7,709 bases of DNA from Gammaproteobacteria bacterium UBA3498. Its GTDB lineage: Bacteria; Pseudomonadota; Gammaproteobacteria; Pseudomonadales; Pseudohongiellaceae. This document shows positions 1 to 6,743 of the stretch, piece by piece; positions within the stretch are counted from its first letter, which is position 1, and the number at the start of each line of letters is the position of its first letter. The stretch is taken from the NCBI GenBank assembly GCA_002377605.1, contig DFQD01000159.1, forward strand, positions 1 to 7,709, in the 5' to 3' direction. A program made the translations under genes and the position numbers. The notes beneath the pieces are model-generated. The model saw nothing but the letters and a program-made list of their open reading frames with translations. It ran no database searches and was not told the origin of the DNA.

Positions 1-243
1 GGCAAGGCCTAAGCGGTTTATTTCATAAGGCCTTTTATTTTGAATTTCTTGATCTTTGTATTTGATACTGCCACCAGTTACATTATAGAGACCGCTTATC
101 AAATGAAAGAGGGTAGATTTTCCTGCGCCATTAGGACCGATAATGGCGTGCTTTTCTCCCTGATCGATGTCGAGAGAGATGCCGCGAATTATTTCAGTCT
201 CGCCAAAATTTTTAGTGACATTATGTAATGAGAGCACGCTCAC
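1..243 (-). CDS. livG: LIV-type ABC transporter ATP-binding protein, LivG-like (partial, N-terminal 81 residues)
   Basis: This is the N-terminal part of an ABC ATPase that would power the importer encoded just upstream on the same strand. The reading frame stays open to the left edge, so the rest of the protein (Q-loop, signature, Walker B) lies outside the window. Visible are an opening beta-strand segment typical of LivG/UrtD-like subunits and a perfect Walker A motif, GPNGAGKST, at residues 36-44, followed by LFHLISGLY as in this family. The start is taken as GTG at 243. It overlaps the TGA stop of the LivM gene by 4 bases (GTGA), and a GGAAGGAAG purine tract precedes it. A second GTG two codons later is an alternative. 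The call rests on the Walker A context and operon position; LivG versus UrtD-like cannot be settled from this fragment. Confidence 0.88.
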   Translation of the reverse strand, partial: MSVLSLHNVTKNFGETEIIRGISLDIDQGEKHAIIGPNGAGKSTLFHLISGLYNVTGGSIKYKDQEIQNKRPYEINRLGLA

Positions 244-1484
244 GATCTTCCTTCCTTTTCCAAGTCCTCGGTAATTTCGTTAGCAGATTCCCAGGCCGCT
301 CGTAGTTGTGGTAAGGATTTACGAATACAAAATAGAGCGCCTAAAATCGCGATGCTAATTAAAATGAAGTCTATTGCCGTAGTTGAGTCGAAGTTTAAAC
401 CGAGATAACTGAATTCCGCTTCATCGGTATGGCTTAATTCAATCAAACCCACACTGGCAATAACAAATATTAATGAAGGAAAGCCGGTTAGAAGATAAGG
501 CACTATTAAACATTTAATCTTTCCGTGTGCCCATGCCGCTTGATGCATCATGATGAATCCAGCGAAACCTCTGGGTAAAAATAATACTGTTAACAGAAAC
601 ATTATGCCCAGGTAGAGCATCCACAGATCGCTGTAATTGCTAAGCAGCGAATTCATCAAAGTGAGAACGACGGCGCCAATAATAGGACCGATAAAGTATC
701 CAAGTCCGCCGATATAGGCGCTTAATAATACTCGCCCTGATGTGGCTGCATTGAGATTTTCTTCAGTAATGAATTCGTAATTGAGTGCAAAGAGTCCACC
801 AGCTATACCAGCAAAAAACCCTGCTGCACAAAAAGTGATATAGCGAACCCTCCGTGCGCTGTAGCCAATGAACTCGGCTCGCTCAGGATTGTCTCGCACT
901 GCGTTAGCCATTTTGCCTGCTGGCGTTAGGGTAAAAAGATACATAAAGAGCGTGGCGATAAATACCCAGGCGACCGCTAGATAATAAATTTCTAGATTCT
1001 GAAACCATTCGATACCGAAGAAGGGCGGGCCAAATGTTCTATCGCCGCTTATGCCCGCTTCGCCGCCAAAGAAACTCACAAATATTAGTGAAGAAGCTGC
1101 CAGTAGTTCGCCGATTCCCAATGAGATCATGGCGAAAACAGTTCCGGCCTTGTGTGTTGAAAACGTGCCTATAAATAGCGCAGCCAGCAAACCAATGAAG
1201 CCGCCAACTATTGGAATCCAGATTATGGAAAAATACAAAGTTTCGAACTCGATCATCACTAGGGTATGTACCGCTAGGAATCCGCCAAGACCGAAATAAA
1301 CAGCATGGCCAAAAGAAAGCATGCCTCCTTGGCCTAAAAGCATGTTGTAACTGAGAGCAAAAACGATCGCTATCGCCATTTGATTGAATATGGAAATCGC
1401 CAGCACAGAATCAAAAAACTGCGGCAGCGCTAGCAATCCAAGCAGGTAGCATATCCAAACTGTGGATTTCTTGATTACTGCCAT
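240..1484 (-). CDS. livM: LIV-type ABC transporter permease, LivM-like, with C-terminal extension
   Basis: This inner-membrane permease subunit would form the translocation channel with the LivH-type protein encoded upstream. The 414 residues are strongly hydrophobic. The LivM hallmark GQGGMLSFGHAVYFGLGGF lies at about residues 51-69. The cytoplasmic coupling segment AVRDNPERAEFIGYSARRVR, which should contact the ATPase, is at about 195-214. A glycine-rich segment (SAYIGGLGYFIGPIIGA, 255-271) and the usual closing LFLPRGFAG (301-309) follow. Family members normally stop soon after that closing motif. Here about 105 more residues follow, with two likely membrane segments (about 326-349 and 370-386) and an acidic tail. 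The ATG at 1484 overlaps the LivH stop codon by one base (TAATG), which implies translational coupling. The substrate is not predictable. Confidence 0.93.
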   Translation of the reverse strand: MAVIKKSTVWICYLLGLLALPQFFDSVLAISIFNQMAIAIVFALSYNMLLGQGGMLSFGHAVYFGLGGFLAVHTLVMIEFETLYFSIIWIPIVGGFIGLLAALFIGTFSTHKAGTVFAMISLGIGELLAASSLIFVSFFGGEAGISGDRTFGPPFFGIEWFQNLEIYYLAVAWVFIATLFMYLFTLTPAGKMANAVRDNPERAEFIGYSARRVRYITFCAAGFFAGIAGGLFALNYEFITEENLNAATSGRVLLSAYIGGLGYFIGPIIGAVVLTLMNSLLSNYSDLWMLYLGIMFLLTVLFLPRGFAGFIMMHQAAWAHGKIKCLIVPYLLTGFPSLIFVIASVGLIELSHTDEAEFSYLGLNFDSTTAIDFILISIAILGALFCIRKSLPQLRAAWESANEITEDLEKEGRS

Positions 1485-2434
1485 TACTGTTCTCTTTTCC
1501 CCATTAGCCCAGTTGGTCTAAAGATTAAAACTAGGACTAATAACAAGAAGGGAAGAATTGGTGCAACTTGGGGAAGAGTCAGTGTCCATAAATCCGTAAG
1601 TGGATGATCGCGACTAAACTCAATTCCCAGTAAATTGAGCAAATCTGACATGCCTAAGTCAGAGGCAATGGCATAGGACTGCAACAGCCCAATTAATATT
1701 GACGCGATAAACGCGCCGGCTAACGAACCTAGCCCGCCAATGACTACGATGACAAATACGATACTGCCGAGGACAACTGCCATACCAGGAAAGGTTGTTA
1801 AAACTGGTCCAGCCATGACACCGGCAACACCCGCCAGAGCTGTCCCCACACCAAATACGCCCATAAAAATTAGCGGTACGTTGTGTCCTAGGTTTGAAAC
1901 AGTGTGGGGGTGAGTAAGTGCTGCTTGAATGATGATGCCGATTCGACTTTTGGTCAGGACGTAGTAAAGACCAATAAAAATTGTAATCGAAATGCCAATC
2001 ATGAATCCGCGGTAAGCGGGAAATTCTTGGCCGAACAGAGTGAATAAAGGAAAGTCTAAGAGGTCGGGGGATTGATAGTTCTTGGTGTCTGCTCCCCAGA
2101 AAAACTGTACTGCTTCTTCAATTAAGAATGCAAGGCCAAAGGTAAAGACAAGTTCTGCGACGTGCCCATGCTGATGCACTCGCCTAAGCCCATATCGTTC
2201 AACCAGTGCGCCCAATACTCCAACGATAATCGGCGCGAAAATCAATCCGGTCCAGAAACCAAAATAAAGACTTATTGAATAGGCAAAATAAGCGCCCAGC
2301 ATATAAAAACTTGCGTGGGCAAAGTTTAGAACACCCATCATGCTAAAGATTAGGGTGAGACCGCTAGCCAGCATGAACAACAATAGTCCTGTTACCAGAC
2401 CATTGAGCGTGGCGAAAATAAAAACTTCGAGCAT
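1484..2434 (-). CDS. livH: LIV-type ABC transporter permease, LivH-like
   Basis: This is the second inner-membrane permease subunit of the LIV-type importer. Its 316 residues are close to the usual LivH length. Recognisable parts are the N-terminal GVLNFAHASFYMLGAYFAY block (34-52) and the cytoplasmic coupling loop TKSRIGIIIQAALTHPHTVS (161-180). The VVIGGLGSLAGAFIASILIG block (230-249) and a final membrane segment ending FRPTGLMGKRE (305-315) follow. The ATG at 2434 is preceded by AGGA with an 11-base spacer, slightly long but usable. The gene starts 34 bases after the binding-protein gene and ends overlapping the LivM start, so the four transporter genes are almost certainly co-transcribed. 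Confidence 0.95.
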   Translation of the reverse strand: MLEVFIFATLNGLVTGLLLFMLASGLTLIFSMMGVLNFAHASFYMLGAYFAYSISLYFGFWTGLIFAPIIVGVLGALVERYGLRRVHQHGHVAELVFTFGLAFLIEEAVQFFWGADTKNYQSPDLLDFPLFTLFGQEFPAYRGFMIGISITIFIGLYYVLTKSRIGIIIQAALTHPHTVSNLGHNVPLIFMGVFGVGTALAGVAGVMAGPVLTTFPGMAVVLGSIVFVIVVIGGLGSLAGAFIASILIGLLQSYAIASDLGMSDLLNLLGIEFSRDHPLTDLWTLTLPQVAPILPFLLLVLVLIFRPTGLMGKREQ

Positions 2435-2468
2435 GTGGAATTAATTCCTGTAGGAGTCTCTTTACTTT

Positions 2469-3722
2469 TTACCGGCGGGGACGCCGCATTCGACATTCAT
2501 TAACAGGAACAATTGTTTCTTCTAAAGGAACACTGTACTCGGTGTATAGACCGAATCCAGAATTGTCAGCATCAAACTCTACGCCTTCGTCGGTGTGAAC
2601 TGAAATATGCAATGATTGAAAAACCTGATGGTCTTCACCACGCATCCAAACCTCGTCACCCCCGATGGTCGTGAAGCGCATATCTTCTAATGCTAGCCCC
2701 ACATCATATGGGTCTGTACTTTGAGCCTCTTCCATTGCTCGCACAATCATCATTAATGCATTGGTTATGCGAGGTTGTGTAACATCATTGTTTGGATTTT
2801 TTGCCTTGAAAGCGCGCATAAATTCCTTGCGCTCTTCAGTAGGGATAGGATTTGAAGTCTCATTGTGTATCAATCGGATACGATTTTTGCCATCTGCACC
2901 AAGCGTAGCGGTAATACCGTCATAAGCAGCATAAAAAGTATAAATTGGTATATCCAGCCCGTTGTCGATAATGGATCGTGCCAAGGACACCATGTCTGCC
3001 CCATAGTTTCCTGTAATAACAGCATCAGCTCCAGAAGCGACAATCTTGGTAACATAAGGAGTAAAGTCTTTCACCTGACCTATTGGATGAAATTCACTTC
3101 CAGCAATTTCAATATCGGGTCGTTTTTGCCTAAGAAGTTCTATAGAGGTGTCAGAGACTACCTGACCAAAGGAATAATCCTGGCCAATAATATACACAGA
3201 ATCTATGTCCTCATTCGCCGCAATGTAGTCAGTTAGAATATTTAGTTTCATGTTGGCATGAGCGTCCCAGCGGAAATGCCAGAAGCTGCAATTTTCTTCA
3301 GTAAGAATAGGATCAACTGCTGAATAGTTAATCTGCATAACTTCTTGTCCGGGATTACGGCGATTGTGGCGATTGATGGCATCGTTTAGTGCGTTAGCAA
3401 CCGCAGAACCGTTACCTTGGAATATGTATTGAATTCCTTCGCTGACCGCGCGACGGAATTGTAATTGGGATTCCGTTGGAGACTGCTTATTGTCTAGTGG
3501 CACGATTTCAATCATGCGGCCACCGAGGATTCCGCCTTTCGAGTTGTAAATATAATCAGCGGCAAATTGAAGTTGCTTTAGTCCACTGTTGCCGATCGAT
3601 GCAAAGGCACCAGTGAGAGGGTCCATAAAGGCAATTCGAACAGGTTCTTGGGGAAGGGCATAGCTGCTGAAGACCAGTAGAATTGATAAGACAAAGTTCC
3701 GAAATATTTGGAGTTTTCTCAT
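2469..3722 (-). CDS. LIV-type ABC transporter periplasmic substrate-binding protein
   Basis: This receptor would capture the solute in the periplasm and deliver it to the LivH/LivM channel. The 417-residue protein starts with a Sec signal peptide: a basic n-region MRKLQIFRNF, a hydrophobic core VLSILLVFSS, and likely cleavage after SYA at about residue 22. The mature part begins EPVRIAFMDPLTGAFASIG, the typical first strand and ligand loop of the type 1 periplasmic-binding fold (Peripla_BP_6). It continues with GGILGGRMIEIVPLDNKQSP (63-82) and the second-lobe segment VYIIGQDYSFGQ (176-187). There are two cysteines in the mature protein (145 and 410) and a basic tail (RMRRPRR). The ligand is unknown; leucine-type amino acids, urea, amides and aromatic acids are all precedented. 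It is the first gene of the operon, as usual for a receptor made in excess. No strong Shine-Dalgarno is seen at the ATG. Confidence 0.94.
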   Translation of the reverse strand: MRKLQIFRNFVLSILLVFSSYALPQEPVRIAFMDPLTGAFASIGNSGLKQLQFAADYIYNSKGGILGGRMIEIVPLDNKQSPTESQLQFRRAVSEGIQYIFQGNGSAVANALNDAINRHNRRNPGQEVMQINYSAVDPILTEENCSFWHFRWDAHANMKLNILTDYIAANEDIDSVYIIGQDYSFGQVVSDTSIELLRQKRPDIEIAGSEFHPIGQVKDFTPYVTKIVASGADAVITGNYGADMVSLARSIIDNGLDIPIYTFYAAYDGITATLGADGKNRIRLIHNETSNPIPTEERKEFMRAFKAKNPNNDVTQPRITNALMMIVRAMEEAQSTDPYDVGLALEDMRFTTIGGDEVWMRGEDHQVFQSLHISVHTDEGVEFDADNSGFGLYTEYSVPLEETIVPVNECRMRRPRR

Positions 3723-3856
3723 TGCTAACTTTTTATTTTATCTGTAGTTTTTGGAATTATTATCATCTGCAGAAAGCTTTGGATACAGTGAATCTCGACC
3801 ATAACCTAGGTGGCAATATGAATCAAGATAAGCCCAGGAGCAGGTATTAGTCAGGC
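3723..3856. promoter_or_regulatory. divergent intergenic region, probable promoters of the LIV operon (-) and arfB (+)
   Basis: This 134-base AT-rich stretch separates the start of the binding-protein gene on the minus strand from the ArfB-like gene on the plus strand, so both transcripts should start here. On the minus strand a GATAAT hexamer (within TGATAATAAT) is a -10-like candidate, but its partner -35 is poor. On the plus strand TTATCA and ATACAG with 17 bases between them form another weak pair. I do not see a convincing operator. The assignment is mainly from gene arrangement. A 10-codon mini-ORF occupies 3818-3850. Confidence 0.4.
3818..3850 (+). CDS. possible 10-codon leader mini-ORF in frame with arfB
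   Basis: An ATG preceded at a good distance by AGGTGG (3808-3813) opens a 10-codon frame, MNQDKPRSRY, that ends at TAG. The arfB ATG follows in the same frame 6 bases after that stop. The Shine-Dalgarno for this mini-ORF looks better than the one available to arfB itself, whose nearest AGGAG is 16 bases upstream of its ATG. It could therefore be a leader peptide that couples translation to arfB. It could also be chance, or a remnant of an upstream start now blocked by the TAG. Nothing else supports translation. Confidence 0.25.
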   Translation: MNQDKPRSRY

Positions 3857-4264
3857 ATGTCTGTAAGAAAAATAGATGAAAATGAGTATGAGTTTCTGAC
3901 TCTACGGGCCAGTGGTCCAGGAGGGCAGCATATCAATAAAGTTGAAACTGCAGTGCAGCTTCGCTTCGATGTACGTGCTTCGTCACTGAGTATCGAAGAG
4001 AAACAAAAATTACTGGCATATGGAGACCAACGCATATCAAAGGATGGAGTCATATTAATTAAGGCAAGAAATTTTCGCAGTCAGGAGAAAAACAAACTCG
4101 AAGCAGTTAAACGACTTCACAATTTAATTAGTAAAGTCATCAAAGAAAAAAAGAAACGCATCGTAACTAAACCAGGAAAAGCGGCAAAAGAAAAAAGGCT
4201 TAAAGATAAGAAAAAGTCTGGTGACAAAAAGAATTTAAGGGCGAAACCCTCCTTTAATGAATAA
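3857..4264 (+). CDS. arfB: ArfB-like ribosome-rescue factor (codon-independent peptidyl-tRNA hydrolase)
   Basis: This gene encodes a 135-residue protein of the RF-1 domain family that resembles ArfB/YaeJ. ArfB releases the nascent chain from ribosomes stalled at the 3' end of mRNAs lacking a stop codon. The catalytic GGQ is at residues 22-24 within ASGPGGQHINKVETAVQLRF, which also holds the conserved NKV segment. No stop-codon-recognition domain is present, as expected for ArfB rather than RF1 or RF2. The C-terminal third is rich in lysine and arginine (about residues 100-128). It matches the flexible basic tail that ArfB threads into the empty mRNA entry tunnel. Length is close to E. coli ArfB (140). 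The ATG at 3857 is the first possible start after an in-frame TAG at 3848. The two genes on this strand lie between opposing operons and need not be functionally related to them. Confidence 0.92.
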   Translation: MSVRKIDENEYEFLTLRASGPGGQHINKVETAVQLRFDVRASSLSIEEKQKLLAYGDQRISKDGVILIKARNFRSQEKNKLEAVKRLHNLISKVIKEKKKRIVTKPGKAAKEKRLKDKKKSGDKKNLRAKPSFNE

Positions 4265-4298
4265 TATAAGTAAATTCACTGTAAAAATTCTGTTTATG

Positions 4299-4315
4299 TT
4301 GATAGAAATTATCAA
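4299..4315. repeat. short inverted repeat (6-base arms, 5-base spacer)
   Basis: TTGATA at 4299-4304 and TATCAA at 4310-4315 form a perfect dyad around GAAAT, in the 78-base gap between arfB and the following gene. It is too AT-rich and lacks a T-run, so it is unlikely to be an intrinsic terminator. It could be a small operator site for the downstream gene or chance in AT-rich DNA. Confidence 0.25.
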
Positions 4316-4342
4316 GCAAGCCTTAAACGAAGCCATATAAAA

Positions 4343-4867
4343 ATGAACGTAAGATACTTATTCTTAATATTTTTGGTAACCACAGCGTTTCCAATTCATA
4401 GTCACTCTCAATCATCAATAGAGAGCGCGGAAGCAAGTTTTCGGTATGTGCATAGCACACTACGTACGTTTCGCGAAACAGGTAGATTAGTAAATAATCC
4501 GGGTGTCGATGGTTCGGACCTGGAAGCATTTATCGAGTTGTTAGATTTTTACTACGATCAATTCAGTAGCGGATTTAATTCAGATTCGGCAATGTGTCGT
4601 TTCTATCGAGATCCGGATAACGGTCGTATGACTATTGAAGAAAGAGCGGAAATCAGTTTCAGTTTATTGCGGGAATTGCCAGACCGTATCGAACGCTATA
4701 TCACAGTTGATGAAGATTTTCAGAATGAACTTGCAGATGAATTCGGGACCTTTCTTTTGGATAACATTAATCAAATTAAAATCGCTTCATTAAGTAATCA
4801 ACAACTACCATCGTCGGAATTCGATGAGGCGGCCGTTATAAGTTTTATCGATTCGGCGTGTATCTAA
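4343..4867 (+). CDS. small exported protein of unknown function
   Basis: I do not recognise this 174-residue protein. It begins with a clear Sec-type signal peptide: MNVRYLFLIFLVTTAF with likely cleavage near IHS-HSQ, residues 20-23. It should therefore be periplasmic or secreted. The mature part is acidic and predicted mostly helical from its residue pattern, with no further membrane segment. It contains only two cysteines (85 and 173), which could form a disulfide after export. No lipobox is present. The ATG at 4343 has no strong Shine-Dalgarno, but the signal peptide starts directly at it, which supports the choice. It lies 78 bases after arfB on the same strand and converges on the thiolase gene. 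Confidence is for it being a real gene; no function is proposed. Confidence 0.75.
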   Translation: MNVRYLFLIFLVTTAFPIHSHSQSSIESAEASFRYVHSTLRTFRETGRLVNNPGVDGSDLEAFIELLDFYYDQFSSGFNSDSAMCRFYRDPDNGRMTIEERAEISFSLLRELPDRIERYITVDEDFQNELADEFGTFLLDNINQIKIASLSNQQLPSSEFDEAAVISFIDSACI

Positions 4868-4999
4868 TCAGTAGGTCCATTAAAGAATAACGAGCAATAT
4901 AAAGACGGAGCAAACTCCAGCAAGAAAGTAGGGCCTATAGACTAACGTTTTCGACTGGAATTTAACGAAGTATCTTTTAAGCGCAGTAGTTTTCGAGCA

Positions 5000-6184
5000 T
5001 TAATACACTTCAAATAAACCGGCGGCGCCCATTCCTCCACCCACACACATCGTACAAACAACGTATTTGGCTCCGCGGCGCTTACCTTCAATCAATGCGT
5101 GACCAACCATGCGGGCGCCGCTCATTCCGTAAGGATGGCCGATAGATATTGCGCCACCATTTACATTGAGGAGATCGTTAGGAATTCCTAGCTTATCGCG
5201 GCAGTAAATAACCTGCACGGCAAAGGCTTCGTTCAATTCCCAAAGGCCGATGTCGTCAATTGATAAATTGAAACGTTGCAATAGTTTTGGTACCGCATAA
5301 ATGGGACCTATACCCATTTCATCAGGTTCCAATCCTGCTACTGCAACGCCTCGATATGCACCTAGAGGCTCGACACCTTTCTGTTCGGCTAATTTGCTAT
5401 CCATTAATACTGACGCCGACGCCCCATCTGATAGTTGGCTGGCATTTCCTGCGGTAATTACTCCCCCTTCAAATACGGGTTTAAGTCCAGTTAGTCCTTC
5501 TAATGTAGTAGTAGGGCGGTTACCTTCGTCTTTTTCAAGATTTACATCGTGCACACTCTGTTGCTTGGTTTCTTTATCAACAAAGAGCATCTTTGAAGGG
5601 AGAGGAGCAATTTCATCGCCGTATTTCCCAGCTTCTTGGGCGGTAGCTGTTCGCTGCTGACTTTGCAAAGCATATTCGTCTTGCTTTTCGCGGCTAATGC
5701 TGTAGCGCTTGGATACTGTCTCCGCTGTTTCTAGCATAGACATATAAGCGTGTTCAGATTTAGCTATAACGTTAGGATCCTGTGCCCTATAACCATTGCG
5801 ATGTTCGTTCTGAACTAGACTAATTGATTCCAGTCCGGCACCAATTACGATCGGCATCTGATCATGGATAATCTGTTTAGCAGCAGTAGCTATTGCCATC
5901 ATACCTGATGAGCATTGACGGTCGATGCTCATTCCGGAAACAGTATTTGGCAATCCAGCAGCAACGGCCGCAGTACGACCAATGTTTTGACCAGAGGAGC
6001 CTTGCTGCATGGCACAACCCATGATTACATCATCAACTTCACCTGGTTCAATGCCAGCTCGAGCTACTGCACTTGCAATGGCATGGCCGCCCATTGTTGG
6101 GGCGTCTGTATCATTGAACGCGCCACGGTATGCTTTCCCTATCGGTGTGCGTGCGGTTGATACGATTACAGCTTCTCTAGTCAT
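5000..6184 (-). CDS. acetyl-CoA C-acyltransferase (thiolase)
   Basis: This is a full-length thiolase of 394 residues, the usual size for the tetrameric acetoacetyl-CoA/3-ketoacyl-CoA thiolases. It either cleaves a 3-ketoacyl-CoA with CoA or condenses two acyl-CoAs. The catalytic set is complete. The nucleophilic Cys91 sits in DRQCSSGM, and Asn318 is in ELNEAFAVQ. His350 is in GGAISIGHPYGMSGAR, and the general base Cys380 is in CTMCVGGGMGAAGLFE. The N-terminal EAVIVSTARTPIGKA block is typical. No membrane or targeting segment is seen, so it is cytosolic. Degradative versus biosynthetic direction cannot be told from sequence. The start at 6184 has a good Shine-Dalgarno (GGAG, 6-base spacer). 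It lies 34 bases downstream of the UGSC selenoprotein gene and is probably in the same operon. No partner hydratase/dehydrogenase gene is visible in the window. Confidence 0.96.
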   Translation of the reverse strand: MTREAVIVSTARTPIGKAYRGAFNDTDAPTMGGHAIASAVARAGIEPGEVDDVIMGCAMQQGSSGQNIGRTAAVAAGLPNTVSGMSIDRQCSSGMMAIATAAKQIIHDQMPIVIGAGLESISLVQNEHRNGYRAQDPNVIAKSEHAYMSMLETAETVSKRYSISREKQDEYALQSQQRTATAQEAGKYGDEIAPLPSKMLFVDKETKQQSVHDVNLEKDEGNRPTTTLEGLTGLKPVFEGGVITAGNASQLSDGASASVLMDSKLAEQKGVEPLGAYRGVAVAGLEPDEMGIGPIYAVPKLLQRFNLSIDDIGLWELNEAFAVQVIYCRDKLGIPNDLLNVNGGAISIGHPYGMSGARMVGHALIEGKRRGAKYVVCTMCVGGGMGAAGLFEVY

Positions 6185-6218
6185 TACTTTCTCCAGTTAA
6201 AATTTCTTGTTTCCGTTT

Positions 6219-6743
6219 TTATTTGTTCAATATAAGCGCCGTTACTTCGTTAATTGCTCTTTTGGCAATGTCAGCCATTTCTTCATCCGTTCGGTCCTGT
6301 ATAGGATGGGGCACGAAGACGCGCGCTGGTTTAATACCTAGTGATTTACCCTGTGCATTTGCTGCTTGTTCGAATTCACAAGATGCAACAAATCCAGAGG
6401 GTAGGCCGCGACTTTCGAGATCCATGATGTCATGCAAACTGCACGAGGTACATGAACCTCAGTCGGCTAGGCCTTCTATTACAGCGTCACATTCAACGCT
6501 TATTTTCTGATTCAGCTCTTGTGGTGCAACTCTTGCAAATGTTGGTTTCATATAACGATTAACCGATGCGCCCATTTTTAAGAGGTGCTTTTCGACTTCG
6601 TCGAGAAATTCTTTGCCACGTGGTTTAGAAATATCGAGCAATCCAATGGTTGCTCCCGACAAAGACTCCAGGCGGGGGAGTATTTGTTTTTCGACAGGAT
6701 TCAACTCTGCCGTTGGATCAAACATGACCGAATTAGTCATCAT
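6219..6743 (-). CDS. UGSC-type selenoprotein with in-frame TGA read as selenocysteine
   Basis: Read straight through one TGA, this frame gives a 174-residue protein with selenocysteine at codon 95, in the motif DUGSCTSCSLHDIM (UxxCxxC). The N-terminal part (about 30-58, ATIGLLDISKPRGKEFLDEV and on) resembles a strand-helix unit. The part after Sec continues with ESRGLPSGFVASCEFEQAA and a conserved-looking VFVPHPIQDRTDEEMADIA. I recall the UGSC (seleno)protein family from marine metagenome selenoprotein surveys, where Sec aligns with Thr or Cys in non-Sec homologues. That is memory, not a search. A Sec/Cys pair one turn apart suggests redox chemistry, but the substrate is unknown. A conventional annotation would split it into two ORFs (6743-6459 and 6437-6219). 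The two initial ATGs leave a choice: the second, at 6740, is better spaced from the Shine-Dalgarno. Partner gene upstream, thiolase downstream. Confidence 0.88.
6430..6446 (-). promoter_or_regulatory. SECIS-like hairpin just downstream of the Sec UGA
   Basis: In the mRNA, nucleotides 16-32 counted from the U of UGA read UCGUGCAGUUUGCAUGA. They fold into a 7-pair stem (one G-U) with a GUU loop, or a 6-pair stem with loop AGUUU. The loop places G and U at positions 23 and 24. The E. coli fdhF SECIS, as I recall it, has UGCA-GGUC-UGCA with G23 and U24 at the same distance, the bases SelB contacts. The match in arm sequence, loop and spacing supports true selenocysteine insertion. A competing hairpin (GAGGU with ACCUC, 6456-6460 and 6445-6449) shares two bases with it. 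Confidence 0.7.
6459..6461 (-). other. recoded TGA codon (selenocysteine 95)
   Basis: The TGA is the only stop in this frame between 6743 and the TAA at 6219. It is flanked by GLAD before and GSCTSC after. Its position exactly where the UGSC motif calls for Sec, with a SECIS-like hairpin following, argues for recoding rather than mutation. Confidence 0.85.

Noticed and set aside
2437..2448. Perfect palindrome GGAATTAATTCC just upstream of livH
   Set aside because: It is 12 bases, AT-rich in the centre and inside an operon spacer overlapping the ribosome site; it is short enough to be chance.
2865..3236. Long plus-strand open frame of 123 codons
   Set aside because: It lies entirely antisense to the well-supported substrate-binding protein and has no protein-family character.
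4195..4262. Small hairpin AGGG-CGAAA-CCCT near the end of arfB as a terminator
   Set aside because: It is a 4-pair stem inside the coding region with no adequate T-run after it.
4907..4918. Possible intrinsic terminator (GGAG-CAAA-CTCC) between the convergent genes
   Set aside because: The stem is only 4 pairs. On the minus strand the tail GTCTTTATATT is a poor T-run and it lies about 80 bases past the thiolase stop. The plus-strand tail has no T-run at all.
5301..5660. Plus-strand open frame of 119 codons
   Set aside because: It is antisense to the thiolase gene, whose catalytic motifs establish the minus strand as coding.
6219..6437. Separate 72-residue gene starting at an internal ATG
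   Set aside because: The frame call begins at position 6437, which is TTG in the selenoprotein frame. It has no ribosome site and continues in frame with the upstream part through the TGA, so it is the C-terminal half of the UGSC protein.
6219..6743. Pseudogene with a nonsense mutation
   Set aside because: There is only one stop, it sits exactly at the redox-motif position, a SECIS-like hairpin follows, and the sequence beyond it is well-formed with no frameshift or second stop.
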